Positions 46,640 through 59,108 are shown, numbered from the stretch's first letter. The stretch is 64,000 nucleotides of DNA from Sinonovacula constricta (GCA_007844125.1 CM017564.1:24918263-24982262), one strand, 5' to 3'. Notes: generated by a model not told the origin, from the letters alone. Translations and numbers: made by a program.

Positions 46640-47480
46640 AATTGAAGTCTTAAAAACCACTGTGGAAAACAAAGCTTACTTAACTTCTTGTAAGGCGGTT
46701 TTACATTTTATATTTCCCATGTTAACATCGCATTACACAAGGTTTTACATAAAGATAAATAAAATGTACTCGTTATGTTTTAGTTCTCGTCTCGGTGCGA
46801 CATCTTCTTATCGAATCACCATAAGTTAATTACATTCGCCAAGAGTCGTTGTACAAATAGATTTAAACCGGATAACTGAGGTTTATTTTTAGCCTTTTAA
46901 TGAACCAAAAAGAGGAAAAAAGAAAAAAAAAAAACAGAAAAGAAAAAATAGAAAAAGATAAAAGAGAAACCCCGATGTCTTGACACAGGTTGAGTAAAAG
47001 AAATCCAGAGTGTCCAGTTACCATAGCAACCTTTTTATTTAAATAATCTGATGTTTTAATACTTAAAATAATGGCTCCCATTGGTTTAATTTTATCATTT
47101 ACACGTGTGTTGAATATCGCAATATTTTGAGACATGTTCTTGTGCATGTTTTATCATCCTTTGAATGTTGCAAGAATGTGAAAATTCAATTTTTGTACAG
47201 TGCGAAAAAATGACATTTTTGTATTGTATTCTATATGTTTAAACACAATACGTCTTTCAAGGTCTCTTTAAATTTAAGATCTGTCCGCAGTGGCCGCTGT
47301 GGACAGGTGTTTGGAGACACCTGACTGACCCGTCTGTATGCCTCGGATTTTATGCTACCTCACAACCAGGATTCGAATCAGCTCTCATTTGAGATTTTGT
47401 TCAAGCTGAAAATTTTGACTGTTTGATACTTACTCCTGTAATATCTCTAACACCACAATATAATATAGCTTGCCAGACTA
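46640..47480. other. Non-coding DNA, nothing certain
   Basis: An A-rich stretch at 46910-46965; a weak tRNA-like B box (ggattcgaatc, 47370) suggests an old SINE. No gene supported. Confidence 0.35.
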
Positions 47481-47484
47481 TATG

Positions 47485-47577
47485 CCGACTCGGTAAGAGA
47501 TAGCCCAAAACTAACACCGGATTCGTGTTCAGCATGCCTGGTTTAGCATAGGAACAAAAACTGAGCCATCTGTTTCA

Positions 47578-47633
<56 letters not shown>

Positions 47634-47787
47634 GCCAAGATACAAATATCGCTGATCAAAACATTGGATTTTGGGCCGATTTTGGGTTTAATCCACTTTG
47701 CAGCAAACCTTAGTACTAACTAGGTACCAATGTTTTTTTTTTTTTTGTGTGTTAGTGTTAGTTTTGGGCTATCCCTTAGCGAGTCGG
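47485..47787. mobile_element. Foldback element with internal poly-A
   Basis: The left arm 47485-47517 (ccgactcggtaagagatagc onward) is the near reverse complement of the right arm 47755-47787 (gttttgggctatcccttagc within it). Between them lies a 52-bp A run (47579-47630). Confidence 0.78.
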
Positions 47788-48171
47788 ACCGTTTTTCAGA
47801 ACATGTGCGCACGAGCGCATTTTATAATTGTATAAAAAGCATTATATAAAAATGAGACCATTTCACAAATGAACATATTTAATTAATATTATCAAGTTTT
47901 CGCATTTACAATTCCGTGTTATTTGAGATTTTATGTAAATTTATGCTAAAATGTTCAAATGTTTTCTTTAAAATAAAATTATTCTTTTTTCTTTGTTATT
48001 TTATGCCAATGCAAATACTAATATGATGTAAATGAGGACCTAGTTCTAGGTCAAACAGGATCCCTGTTCAACATTTTATGATATTGGCCTCCCCTATGCT
48101 ATCTACCAACAAGGTCAGAGTCGAATTAATGAAATGCTGAACAATTAAACGATTATATTATATTTTTTGGA

Positions 48172-48303
48172 CCGGATCTGGTATCGCAATCGGTAGAGCA
48201 TTGGATCCAGGTACAGGAGGTAAAGAGTTCGATCCCGGGCCGCGACATACCAAAGTCGTTAAAGATGGTAATGGTTTAGCTCCCTTGCTAACGCTCAAGC
48301 AAA
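48172..48303 (+). mobile_element. tRNA-derived SINE, family 1, 3'-truncated
   Basis: Head gaccggatctggtatcgcaa, B box AGTTCGATCCC near 48227, body to gctaacgctcaagcaaat. Ends abruptly at about 48303; the distal half is missing. Confidence 0.8.
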
Positions 48304-48370
48304 TGTACGCTAATTACATTCGTTCGTAAGATAACATTCACACTTATTATTGACCCACCATACCCATAAA

Positions 48371-48932
48371 CAATTCACCTTTCCGCGAGCCTAAAAATAG
48401 AGTTTAAGCTCCGCCCTTTTGCCCACAAACAACCTGGTTTAAGGTGACCGATCTTACAGATTATCTTACAGATCCGAGAAAACATTTTAATTTTGATATC
48501 TCCCAAATGCAAAGAGCTTGTGATGGAGATGTTTAGATGAAGATTAAGACATTTTCACCCAATGATGCATTCATGACACAAAATTATGAAAGAAAGTTGT
48601 TGCTGGCTACAGCGAGATTTAACCTTTCGATGCAGAAATGGACAAGCCTCATCCAATCAACTAAATTAAGATGCAAACAGAGAAGCGATTACATCAACGT
48701 ACGATTCCTTGCAAACCACAAACAACAAACAACCATGTTGCTATTAAATTGAACCAAAGGCTCAAACAGATTTAAATTGATCGCTTGTCAAAATTGTTGT
48801 TTGTGGGACAATGTGTAAATGAGAATCAGCATAACGCAGGTAAAGTGTCAATCAACGCGATGTGATTGGCTTATTCCATGCTATTACACAATGTGTAATA
48901 TCTTTTTTTAGATCTCGCGGAAAGGTGAATTG
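48371..48932. mobile_element. TIR element of 562 bp with a short internal frame
   Basis: Termini CAATTCACCTTTCCGCGAG (48371) and CTCGCGGAAAGGTGAATTG (ending 48932) are exact inverses over 19 bp and continue imperfectly to about 27 bp. An internal 71-codon frame (48537-48752) has no recognised domain. A palindrome attacaca/tgtgtaat lies at 48881-48897. No clear target duplication. Confidence 0.75.
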
Positions 48933-48939
48933 CAGATAT

Positions 48940-50275
48940 TTACCTTTGTACTCGCAGCTATACTAATACTAGCCCCCCACCCCCACCCCCACCCACCCGC
49001 TCCCCTCTCCACTCTCAATATCTCATTTTTCGCCATAGGTATGTTTTATTGAGGCCATCTGTCGGTCATTACGGATACATTGATGATGTTCGCAAAAGAT
49101 GCACATTCTTCCCCACTACGAGGGTACCCATCTGTGCAGAGGAAGTGGGAGGGGCATTGGGGCGTGGCTAATAGGAATTATGGGTAATTCTCCATAACAT
49201 CCGCTTAATAAGATTGACCAGCTCAACGTTACGGTCAAGGCCGAATTTATAAAAGGATAAAATAAGATGTTTTATTACAGATTTTTTATTTAACCATCAA
49301 GCAAAGGTTTATTTTTATTTATTGTAAGAATGTCTGTGCCGACTGAATCTTCTATACAATTTTAAACCCAAATCTGTATTAAGATAATTAATTTAAATAC
49401 GGGTGGTTTGCATTAGAGTTTAGCTCAGTTTTATAACACTATCATGTCCTGATTTCGCTTTTTATAAAATTGCGTCAACAACGAACGTTATGTATTCCAA
49501 CACGGTTGTATATTTTTGATGTACCAACTGTTGAAGAAGAATTCGTATAATTTACTACACTTTCATTGTTTTGAGAGTGGGCATTTTATCTTAGGTACTA
49601 TCAAAATGATTTAAGAGAACATTCATTTTGCATCTAGTTGTCACCCATTCGCAACTTCTCGGCGGTTATTCGCACAAGTCTATTTTAAAAGAAATGTTCG
49701 AGGTGCACCGAGTGGCGACCGTTAGAATTGATCGAACTTTTAAACAGGAAGTTTCGAGCATTAAAAACCAAGAAATATTTACCCTTTACAGTTTATTGCC
49801 CGCGCTCAATCTTTTCGATTTTAGAAGGTACACAATAGGATCAATATAAATATATCAATTTTAGTTGTCCGTACACAATATATCAAATTGGCAAGTCAGG
49901 GTCGAACAATGCAAACCGATTATCATGAAATACAGCCATCCTGGAAAGTGTTAACTCTGGTGTTGACCGAATTATCGCTTCTTTTATTGGCTGAAATAAA
50001 AGACGGGGGCGTAAAAGACAGGAAAGTAGGCACACATATATATTGTATCTCTTTTAATGTTGTCCCTAGCTATAATAAACAAGCAAAAAAGTTGATGCAG
50101 AGCATCAACGTCGCTGGAAACAATATATCAGAAAGCTAAACATGCATGTATGAATTTGGAACGCCTTGCCTATTTACTTCTTGAAAAAGACGTGGGAGCT
50201 TATATTGGGGGAAGAGACCTGGTCAGATGGCAATAACCTAGAGATGTACATTATCTGTTGACTCAGCAATTTGTC
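48940..50275. other. Non-coding DNA, nothing recognised
   Basis: C-rich patch at 48972-49010; the short frames at 49628 and 49888 have no recognisable domain. Confidence 0.4.
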
Positions 50276-50280
50276 ATATG

Positions 50281-50432
50281 ACAGAGAGGGAGAGAGGAAG
50301 AGAGGGTGTTAGAGAGGGAGGGAGGGAGAGACAGAGAGAGAGAGAGAGAGAGACAGAGGGAAACAGAGAAAGACAGAGAGAGACAGAGACAAACAGAGAC
50401 AGGGGAGACACACACACAGATTGAATGAGAGG

Positions 50433-50491
<59 letters not shown>

Positions 50492-50520
50492 CTGTGTGTG
50501 TGTGTGTGGGGGGGGGGGGG
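50281..50520. repeat. (AG)n-rich microsatellite with GT and G runs
   Basis: AG/GAC-rich simple sequence, pure (AG) over 50438-50468 and 50471-50490, then (GT)n and a G run to 50520. Confidence 0.95.
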
Positions 50521-50554
50521 TACTCCACCCTTGTGATATTACGACCGTCGGATA

Positions 50555-50815
50555 TTTAAATAAGAATATATGACAAAGTCATATGAGCATTGCAACATAT
50601 ACCAAACTCCGAAAAGGCACAGAACAAAGGTATTTCACATGCAAGCCAAGCGAGAACAAATTTGTGATGAGTCATTTAAGGAAAAGAGCAAACCCGACAA
50701 TTACCGCCTTGGAACGGTCAGTCGGCAATATGGACCGACTGGGGTGCTTAAACCGGTTTTACAGAGCTCTAACCTCGCACTTCCTGACGAGTTTCTCAAA
50801 TGCAAGCAATAAAAA
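50555..50815 (-). repeat. Interspersed repeat with conserved hairpin, copy 4
   Basis: Nearly identical to 53655-53935: catatgagcattgcaacata, gtatttcacatgcaagccaa, ttaccgccttggaacggtca and ctaacctcgcacttcctgac. Hairpin arms cagtcgg / ccgactg (50717-50740) retained with a changed loop. Confidence 0.85.
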
Positions 50816-51895
50816 GAAAAACGATCTATTTGAATACAAAAGCCATACTAACACTTGTCTAACAATGTATTGGTATAAAACAATTCATGTCGTCTGTCGC
50901 AATGTATAATCAAACTGTATAACCATGAATTTGAGTCAATGTGGGGTTAACAGTAGAATTTTGGACTGCCATTCAAACGGTCATACAGTATATACACATA
51001 TTAAGAATTTTCATTTATGTTTCAAAGACATCTTTGTCTTTTTTCTTCCCTTTTCACTGGCAAACATATTTACAGCTCCAAAATTCATCGATAAAATAAA
51101 TACGTCGACCCGAATTACGTATAAACCACATTCCATTTTCAACTCTTATGGGAATGTTAAAACAATATGTCTGAAAGCGGTATTATGACTTAAATAGTTT
51201 ATCCACCATCATCCTATATATATCCCATGTCCTTTAATTCGTGTAGGATTCTCCTTTTAAAAGGGCAACAGATACTGATATCACCGCCATAAAATTCAAC
51301 AAACGAGACGTACATCTACTGTATTTCCAATTTGGCGATAACAACCGAGTCTAACCTGAGTAAAACAGATAGCCATTGTGTGTGCGTACACTGCTGTCTG
51401 TTTAGGTGCTAATGATGCGGAAGCTAATTTTATTGCGCACTAAATCTTTCTCACTTCCTGTCGTTTGATTATCCTTGTACAATAAATCAGTTTATGGAGC
51501 CCTATTCGTTTAAAGCAGCGTGGACATTGTTTAGTTCTCGTAGATCCGCTCTCCAAGTTAATTGTGACAATAGCAGTATTCGTATCATCTTCGGTAATTT
51601 CCGTATACGTCTGGAAGTAAAATAGCCGACGTGTTCCGAATATGTTTATTATTGTCGTATTCACTATTAGTCTGAATCGATATGCTGTTTCTTGCATTCT
51701 TTTCATTTTCGGCCGTTGCCGTACACGTCCTGAAGTAAAATAGCCGAGGTGTTCCGAATGTGTTTATTATTGAGCTATATTAATGGGTGATGGGGTAAAT
51801 TCCTTAATTCTTTCAGTTATTTATTCTTTATTCATTCATCTCTTTATTTGGTCCCTACTCTGTCTTCTTCCTCTTCCACATCCTGGACTCATCAT
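50816..51895. other. Non-coding DNA, one small repeat fragment
   Basis: gagtctaacctgagtaaaac (51348) matches the end of the 11-kb repeat (11369). A direct duplication of about 45 bp (ctggaagtaaaatagccgac and ctgaagtaaaatagccgagg, 51610 and 51730) is present. No gene supported. Confidence 0.45.
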
Positions 51896-51900
51896 TTTAA

Positions 51901-52124
51901 GAAATACATTGCAGCGACTAATTATGATCATTATAGCGATGTCCGTGTGGAGGAAGATTCCAGACAAATAACTCGGTAGAACCAATGGCGCATCCCACGA
52001 CAGCTGGAAGACCCTCCCACAGTTAGTCCTTCGCCCCGGACGGGACTCGAACCCACGGTGTGAACGGCTTAGCAGTCACATGAGTTCCAAATCGGCGACT
52101 CTACCACTACACCACGGGTGACCC
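51901..52124 (-). mobile_element. tRNA-derived SINE, family 2, reverse, near full length
   Basis: gaaatacattgcagcgacta to ctaccactacaccacgggtg; minus-strand B box TGGGTTCGAGTCCC near 52042-52055. Followed by (CAA)n at 52157-52197. Confidence 0.82.
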
Positions 52125-52699
52125 CCATTATTTTTTTTTATGAAACTTTAGTAAAACAACAACAACAACAACAACACATCATCATCATCAACAACAACCA
52201 ATTCCACACAATCCCAGATTAAAACTTTTGAATACATTTGATGGGCGCCTCAAAAACCTCACGCATCTAACTGATAGTCTATCACTAATGCAAATTAAAA
52301 CATTTCGTCATCTCTTACACTTTACTGCTGGCATAATGAACTCCTCGGTGTATATATGTCAGAAGGTATGCTAGTCGAATAATGGATTGCATTATGTGTC
52401 GAAACTTGTGGATTCATAAATGCAGTTTGTCTGATATCTCTTGCATCTAATTGTATATCGTTACATACAATTGGTCTTTCCGTAATTATGTCACGATCGT
52501 TGGATTCAATGGAACACTACGTGATTAGTCTACAATATTTATACTACATGTATATTTATATACTGAAACTACTATATTTTATACTAAACCCATTTGCCTT
52601 TAAGAGTCTTTGGCGGAGTTGTTAATATATGTATGTTTAAAATTTTGGTTAATTAACAAGATTGTGTTGAACCACAATGAATAATGTATACAGAACATA

Positions 52700-52770
52700 T
52701 ACAAAATATTACAGAACAGAACAGAAATTTATTCAGACTTAAGCATTACAGCTCAGCTTCTATAAAACAA
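52700..52770 (-). mobile_element. Possible non-LTR retrotransposon 3' end fragment
   Basis: acagaacagaacagaaattt with attcagacttaagca resembles the short-repeat tails of invertebrate non-LTR elements; a related reversed motif (gttctgttctgttcagaatc) sits at 32229. No coding part present. Confidence 0.35.
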
Positions 52771-53073
52771 ATAATTACAACAATGCGCATGCTTAGCTTT
52801 CTAATACACTGTTTTCGGCGACTGCGTGCGAAAAAATGAAACATACATGTACAAGTACAATACGACTAAAGCATGTATACAAACAAACAGTTAATATGGA
52901 CAGTGATAATGTTGCAATAACAGTACTGAGCGTAGATAAATACTTCAAGCTGTTCTCAGTTTTGGAATATAGGGACAGGTTGTGTGACATTATAAAGTAG
53001 CTCACTTGTAACTAAGTGATACAGGATACTGACTATAACACGAATATCACAACATCTTGGCCAGTATTCACCC

Positions 53074-53573
53074 TTAAAGGAGGTATCCAACAGTTTGCCT
53101 ATCTCACTTTCATGTAACAATACCTTACCACCCCTTTGGGGAAGTTGGGCACTATTTCTGCATAACCTCATACTTTTGTATATATAAAGATGGTTTTGAA
53201 CACTACCTATATTGTTAGACAGTATACATCACGACAAAAACACCATAAAATATCATTTATTTCAAACCTATAAATAAGCACAAACTTATCTCTGCTAAAA
53301 ATAGATATCGACGTCAGAGTGGCTTACCTGGATAACGACATAACGTAACCTCAAAAGGGAGTTGTCACATGGTTTTCACAATTAAAAATAGCCATCTCTG
53401 CAGCGTGGCTCAGATAGGAAATACCTGTTTGCCTTGATGAATGGGGTTTATGTTTCGCTGTTCACACAGATCAAGGGCATCAATAAGCACCATTTTGCTG
53501 GGCCTTTTCAGGTAATTATTTGGTTATTTGAGAAAAAATATTTTGGTCGAAACTATCGGATACATCATTGAAG
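53074..53573 (-). mobile_element. TTAA MITE (copy 9), full length, reverse
   Basis: TTAAAGGAGGTATCCAACAG at 53074; far end gaaactatcggatacatcat. Reversed interior blocks aatagatatcgacgtcagag, cagcgtggctcagatagg and gctgttcacacagatcaagg. The E-box is mutated (cacatggt). Confidence 0.9.
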
Positions 53574-53654
53574 CCAGAATTGCAAGTCCTTTATTATGTA
53601 TTTAGCTACACGTCTGTAGTTTTGTATGACACTTTAACTTTGCTACTTTGAGCT

Positions 53655-53935
53655 TAAATAAGAATATATGACAAAGTCCTATGAGTATTGCAACATATAC
53701 CAAACTCCGAAAAGGCACAGAACAAAGGTATTTCACATGCAAGCCAAGCGAAAAGTAAGAACAAATCTGTGATGAGTCATTTAAGGAAAAGAGCAAACCC
53801 GACAGTTACCGCCTTGGAACGGTCAGTCGGCAATATGGACCGACTGGGGTGCTTAAACCGGTTTTACAGAGCTCTAACCTCGCACTTCCTGACGAGTTTC
53901 TCAAATGCAAGCAACGAAAAGAAAACCACATTGAA
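53655..53935 (-). repeat. Interspersed repeat with conserved hairpin, copy 5
   Basis: Near-identical to copy 4, with one short insertion (aaagtaag). Lies immediately next to a MITE on one side and near the 109/110-bp array on the other. Confidence 0.85.
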
Positions 53936-54107
53936 ATTTCATAAATAAGCTTATTATTGTTGGTAGGAAAAGTGTGACTTGGGCTTAAGTCATGACTTAG
54001 ACTTAAGAATGGTTGGCGAAGCCACCCTGATCCCATACTGGGGAATGTATGTAAACATGCGAGATATCGAAAAATTGTGTTGTCTTAAGGTTGGGAAACT
54101 AAAAGAT

Positions 54108-54764
54108 GTCGGGACATTTTCCAAACTATTTCTTTTCAACGTGGTACCCGACAATTTGCCTTAAATACATGTCAATACCTATCAAATACTTGTAACAACA
54201 ACGTACCGCTAAAAACGTCGGGACAGTTTTCAAACTATGGCTTTCCAAGGTGTTAACCGACAGTTAGCCTTAAATACACGCCAATTCATAATCAAATACA
54301 CGTAACAATAAGTTACCGCTAAAAACGTCGGGACAGTTTTCAAACTATGGCTTTCCAAGGTGTTAACCGACAGTTAGCCTTAAATACATGTCAATACCTA
54401 TCAAATACTTGTAACAACAACGTACCGCTAAAAACGTCGGGACAGTTTTCAAACTATGGCTTTCCAAGGTGTTAACCGACAGTTAGCCTTAAATACACGC
54501 CAATTCATAATCAAATACACGTAACAATAAGTTACCGCTAAAAACGTCGGGACAGTTTTCAAACTATGGCTTTCCAAGGTGTTACCCGACAGTTAGCCTT
54601 AAATACACGCCAATTCATAATCAAATACACGTAACAATAAGTTACCGCTAAAACGTCGGGACAGTTTTCAAACTATGGCTTTCCAAGGTGTTACCCGACA
54701 GTTAGCCTTAAATACACGCCAATTCATAATCAAATACACGTAACAATAAGTTACCGCTAAAAAC
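54108..54764. repeat. 109/110-bp tandem array, 6 units, built from the MITE end
   Basis: Units begin gtcgggacagttttcaaact near 54108, 54217, 54327, 54436, 54546 and 54655, with a decayed start at 54765. Two forms alternate: a 109-bp form (tgtcaatacctatcaaatac) and a 110-bp form (cgccaattcataatcaaata), as A-B-A-B-B-B. Each holds aaggtgttaaccgacagtta, a changed MITE terminus, plus subterminal MITE sequence (tcaaatacatgtaac type). Confidence 0.92.
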
Positions 54765-54792
54765 GTTGGGGAAGTTTTCAAACTGTCTTCTT

Positions 54793-55980
54793 TCAAGGTG
54801 GTATCCGACAGTTTCTCAAATTATCAAAGGTAACTCAAATACTTGTATGACCTTTTTTATGAGGCGACTCTGTCGTATTGAACGCGTTTTTCGTAGTAAA
54901 CGGACGCTTAGAGACAGAAGTAACCCTCTAGATGTATTTTCTGCAGATGGAATGTATGCATGATACAGATTCTGATTTAGAGAGTATAAATTTGGCCGCT
55001 TAAACATTGCCAATATTTTGAGTTTAGTCTGAAAATTTAACTCAGTTGAGTTCTGACTTAAGTCGCTTTGGTTAACAGCTGTGTTCGATTTTGAACACTT
55101 CCTCCCTTGAAAGTTAGTGAATAATCGTGAAAAGCTCTCTTAATGTTTTTTTTTCTTTTACAAATGTCTAAATAAACATTATATGGATTGCTGCTAAAAA
55201 TAGTTATCGGCGTCAGAGCGGATTACCCGGATGATGATATAACGCTATCTCAATAGAAAGTGGTCAAGTGGTTTTCCGCGTTTACAAATAGATCCATGTG
55301 ATGTCATAGACACTGATAAGACAGTTGAACGCAGCCATCGTTGAATGCAGAAGCTAATGCAGGCCGAAATCTGGAAATATGTGTTGTATTAAACTCACCA
55401 CTGTGTTTTTTTTTTTAAATTTTTCAGTCTATTTTACTGAATTCTATATAAAATTTAACTTTTATGAAGTATTTTAAATATCAGAACTATATTTTGATAG
55501 TTTGATATGTAAACAAATACAACCAAAAAGATGCACTGTTTATTTTGTGTAAGGATGAGCCAATAATTTTATTTATTTATGTGTATTAATTCATTGTGCA
55601 TTTATCTATTTTAAACAAACCCATTGCATTCTAAAAACATAAATTTCAAGAGCTTTCCAATGTTGTATAGCTTTTAATGTTTGAACCACAAATGACGAAG
55701 TTACAAGAAAATAAAAATTACGCTTCTTTACAATTCATCTGAAAATCTCTTGAAGTTGCCATCAAAGATGGCTGCCAAGATAAGGGATCTTTACTGATGT
55801 GGAAATTGTCTCTAGTTAACTGTTCAGTGTGTCTCGTATAGGAAATAATATGTTTATAATGATGAGTGGAGATTTGTGCTTCGCTTTTCACAACCAGTTT
55901 TGCTGTATCTTTTCAGGTAACAATAAAGAATGATTTAATTCAGAATTTTAAAAATCCAAACTGTCGGTTATACCTTTCAA
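54793..55980 (-). mobile_element. TTAA MITE (copy 10), reverse, split by ~0.5 kb
   Basis: caaggtggtatccgacagtt at 54793 (end adjoining the satellite), reversed interior gctgctaaaaatagttatcg and gtcaagtggttttccgcg (to 55286), then resumes at about 55814 (ttaactgttcagtgtgtctc) and ends ccaaactgtcggttatacct (55980). The inserted 55287-55813 has no recognised ends. Confidence 0.75.
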
Positions 55981-56944
55981 GCTCGAAAACCTAGTATATC
56001 TCCGAAGTGCGCATGCGCTGTTCTAGTCTTTTAAATGTTTGATAGATATACTCGTGTATTGTTTACAATTTTAGTTTAATTAAGCAAGTTCTAAAAAATA
56101 TCGTCGTATTTTTATCGTAGACAAGACAGAATGTTCATTTTTTTTTTGGTGTTTAAAACTAGAATTTTTTATTTGGGTTTTACGGCACACCTATATTTGG
56201 GAAGTCATACGGCGCCGAAGACGACAATGTTTAACGTAAATAATTTATATTTTTTTTTTTCTAAAAACGCTCCCAGATGTTTGTTAAACACTAAAACACA
56301 TTAGTAAAACTATATAAAAAATCTCTAAGGTTAAAATCAAATGAGTGATAATTGACATCTAGTAAGGAATTAGAAAATATGTTTCAGAACCAACTATGTT
56401 GTATTGGTTCCCTACCGGATTACACGGGAGTTGAGTTAAAAAAACAAACAAGTTTACAACAAAAAATGCAACGTCCCTCATGACCTGGCACTGTCGAGTA
56501 AATTATCTTGGCCGTAAACAAACATAACGTGCCTGGCGCGAGTTTCCTTATATAGCTGGCGTTTATTCGTTTATTTTAGAAAACCAAATCGAGAAGGCAT
56601 ATACCAATTCTATCTCTCAGACGATATTTTCGGGAACAAAATAACCACCGCAGTTACGACGTGGTTATCAATAAATAATGTAGATTGCTACGTTGTATTC
56701 TCACACAAAAGTGTAATAAAACGAAAATCTTTAGCATCATGAAATATTTATCAGTGTTAAAATAGGAGAATTATTTTCCTGCACTTTTGACGTGTTTCTT
56801 TGAAGCAGATTAAAAAATAACGTTTCCATGGCAACATTAATTCAGATCTGGTCATATTACTGTTTTCTTTTGGAATTGGATATCTTTATGAATATAGGAT
56901 TTTGTACACAAAGTTTATTAAAATTTGAAATGCTGTATTTATAA
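55981..56944. other. AT-rich DNA with an old repeat end
   Basis: gggttttacggcacacc then gtcatacggcgccga at 56177-56222 matches 23674-23718. No gene supported. Confidence 0.45.
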
Positions 56945-57443
56945 ATTAAAGGGGGTATCCAACAGTTCAGACCTTCTTGCTTCTTTCTCGCCAAATAAAT
57001 TATAATTACCTAAAAGTTCCTCCCACTGAATGCTTTTATTGGTGCCCTACATCCGCGTGAAAAGTAAAGCAAAACACTAGTTATTATAAAAATATATTCC
57101 ATATACGAGTAACGCTGCATAGTAAGCTATTTGTAAACTTGAATACCATGTGACCACTTTTTTTTCTTTTTAGAGCACATTATATGATCATTCGGATAAT
57201 AGGCTCTGACGTCGATATCTATTTATAGCAGAAATCGCTATCGTGTATTTATAGATTTGGAAATAATGGACATTTTCGGCGATATATTTCACGATTATGC
57301 TGTCGAACAATTGAGAAAATGTTTTAAAAATCAATTACTTAACTATACGTTTACGCGACAATTATGTCCAAGTTACAGAGTACAGGAGCACACTGTTGTT
57401 GAATGTATCTGATATAGGCAAACTGTCGAATACTACCATTAAG
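56945..57443 (+). mobile_element. TTAA MITE (copy 11), full length, joined to a CAC tract
   Basis: TTAAAGGGGGTATCCAACAG at 56945; right end gcaaactgtcgaatactacc and TTAA at 57440-57443. Interior gctctgacgtcgatatctat present; the E-box is mutated (catgtgacc). Confidence 0.9.
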
Positions 57444-58250
57444 TATTTTTCCAACGTCGACTGAACTTCTGAATGACTGAACACTCAATTTGTTTTACTC
57501 GAATTTATACATCAAACGCCACCACCACTACCACCATCACCCCACACTCACATTTACCACTACCACTCCCCCACCACTGCCATCACCAACGCCGACGTAT
57601 TCACCATTACCAACACGATTAGCTGTAGGACACCACCAATATCACAACAATCACCACCATCATATCAACCACTTACACTGTCACCATCAGCAGCACACCA
57701 TTCTGACCACATTCATCACCACCATAACCTCCACCATTATCACCAAGACCACCCCAAGCACTGACATTCCCACTATTACCAGCTCGACTAAATCCACCAC
57801 CAACAACACAACCATCACCACCACCATGTCTTCCACTAGCAACAGCATCTCCAACACCACCACTAACACTACCACCTCCATCACCACCACCATTATAGAA
57901 CCACCACCCCAACCACCAACACCCTACACCATACACCATCAACACAATCACCTTCATCATCACCAAGACCACGACGTCGACCGCCACTACCATCACCAAC
58001 ATCACCGACGTTCCCACCATTACCAACACACCCACCTTCACCTCAATCAAAATAGCCATGACAAGCTCCAAAACAACCACAACGACAACCACCACTGCCT
58101 TAACTACCATCACCACCGATGCAACTACCACCACAACCACGACCCCAACCGCCACTACTACTACTACAACCACCATCACCACGCCAACATTACCACCACC
58201 ATTCCCTGCTACCACCACGAATTTCGACGTTTCCACCTCCATCATATTCA
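57444..58250. repeat. CAC/ACC-rich tract, paralog of 43.2-43.7 kb
   Basis: Collinear with 43205-43650 over about 0.45 kb, then continues as imperfect CAC/ACC to about 58215. The 267-codon plus frame (His/Thr rich) and the Val/Gly-rich minus frame reflect trinucleotide composition. Confidence 0.92.
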
Positions 58251-58264
58251 CACCCTCTTCTTTA

Positions 58265-58960
58265 GGGTAGATCTTTACAGCAGTACAACTTAGGCATCAT
58301 CTCGACATATCCGAGAAATTAAATAGCCGAGGTGTTCCCAATGAGCAATGGACCATATGGATGGCTTAATGCATACGATGGAGGTTTTCTAACACACATA
58401 AAACACTCGCAGAGAATGCCGGAAATCGCTGAAGACATCACAACCTGACATAAGCCATTTGATAGAATTGGCACTAAGACATTATAATGCTAATTGTTTT
58501 AGTCCCAAGTCTGCGTGTTGGTTTTTATTTTGCGCCATCGCGTCTTTCATTCCAACATCAGGTATAACTTTTTGCTATGTCTTGACAGACATGTCTATAA
58601 TTCTTATATTATGGGCAACTGTCATATTACCGTATCTCTCCCATATTTCATTCATTCAGTTTTGGCCCTAGATATTGCTTGTACCCGTTCAAAATGAAAA
58701 ACAATGTTAAAAACCACTCGCCGCGTGTCTTTGTCAGCAGTTGATTGCCAAAGCGACTTAGGTCAACGTTCATCATTGATAAATGCCCATAACATATAGA
58801 ATCACACTTTCGAGACAATTAGTAAACTGTTGAAGATTGACGTATACACATGTCCTATTATCAGCCAGTGCAGTTTGATGATATACTAGTTTGCCGAGTT
58901 TAAAACGAATAAAGAGTTAAAAGCCGTTGCGTTTTTGATTCAGAATTGGCTTTTTTTGTT
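58265..58960. other. Non-coding DNA, nothing recognised
   Basis: No supported gene. A short frame at 58459-58697 is hydrophobic and unmatched. Confidence 0.4.
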
Positions 58961-58974
58961 AGACCGCACGGACA

Positions 58975-59040
58975 CAGTTTTATTGGCGACGTCCAGTTAA
59001 TTATTGGTGAATGAAGATTCTAGACATATGTCTTAGAAAA
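58975..59040 (-). mobile_element. SINE fragment, family 2, diverged
   Basis: ttggcgacgtccagttaatt and agattctagacatatgtctt correspond to family 2 tail blocks in reverse. Confidence 0.45.
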
Positions 59041-59108
59041 AAAACATAGGTTTATAGGAAAACATTGCCCTCATGAAAGTTTTCACCAAACCAGCGTTTT
59101 TATGTTTT

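Noticed and set aside
46344..46829. His/Ile-rich frame over the ATC tract
   Set aside because: Trinucleotide microsatellite artefact with Asp- and Met-repeat frames on the opposite strand.
57490..58293. 267-codon His/Thr-rich frame as a protein
   Set aside because: Imperfect CAC/ACC low complexity, with a Val/Gly-rich frame open on the opposite strand.
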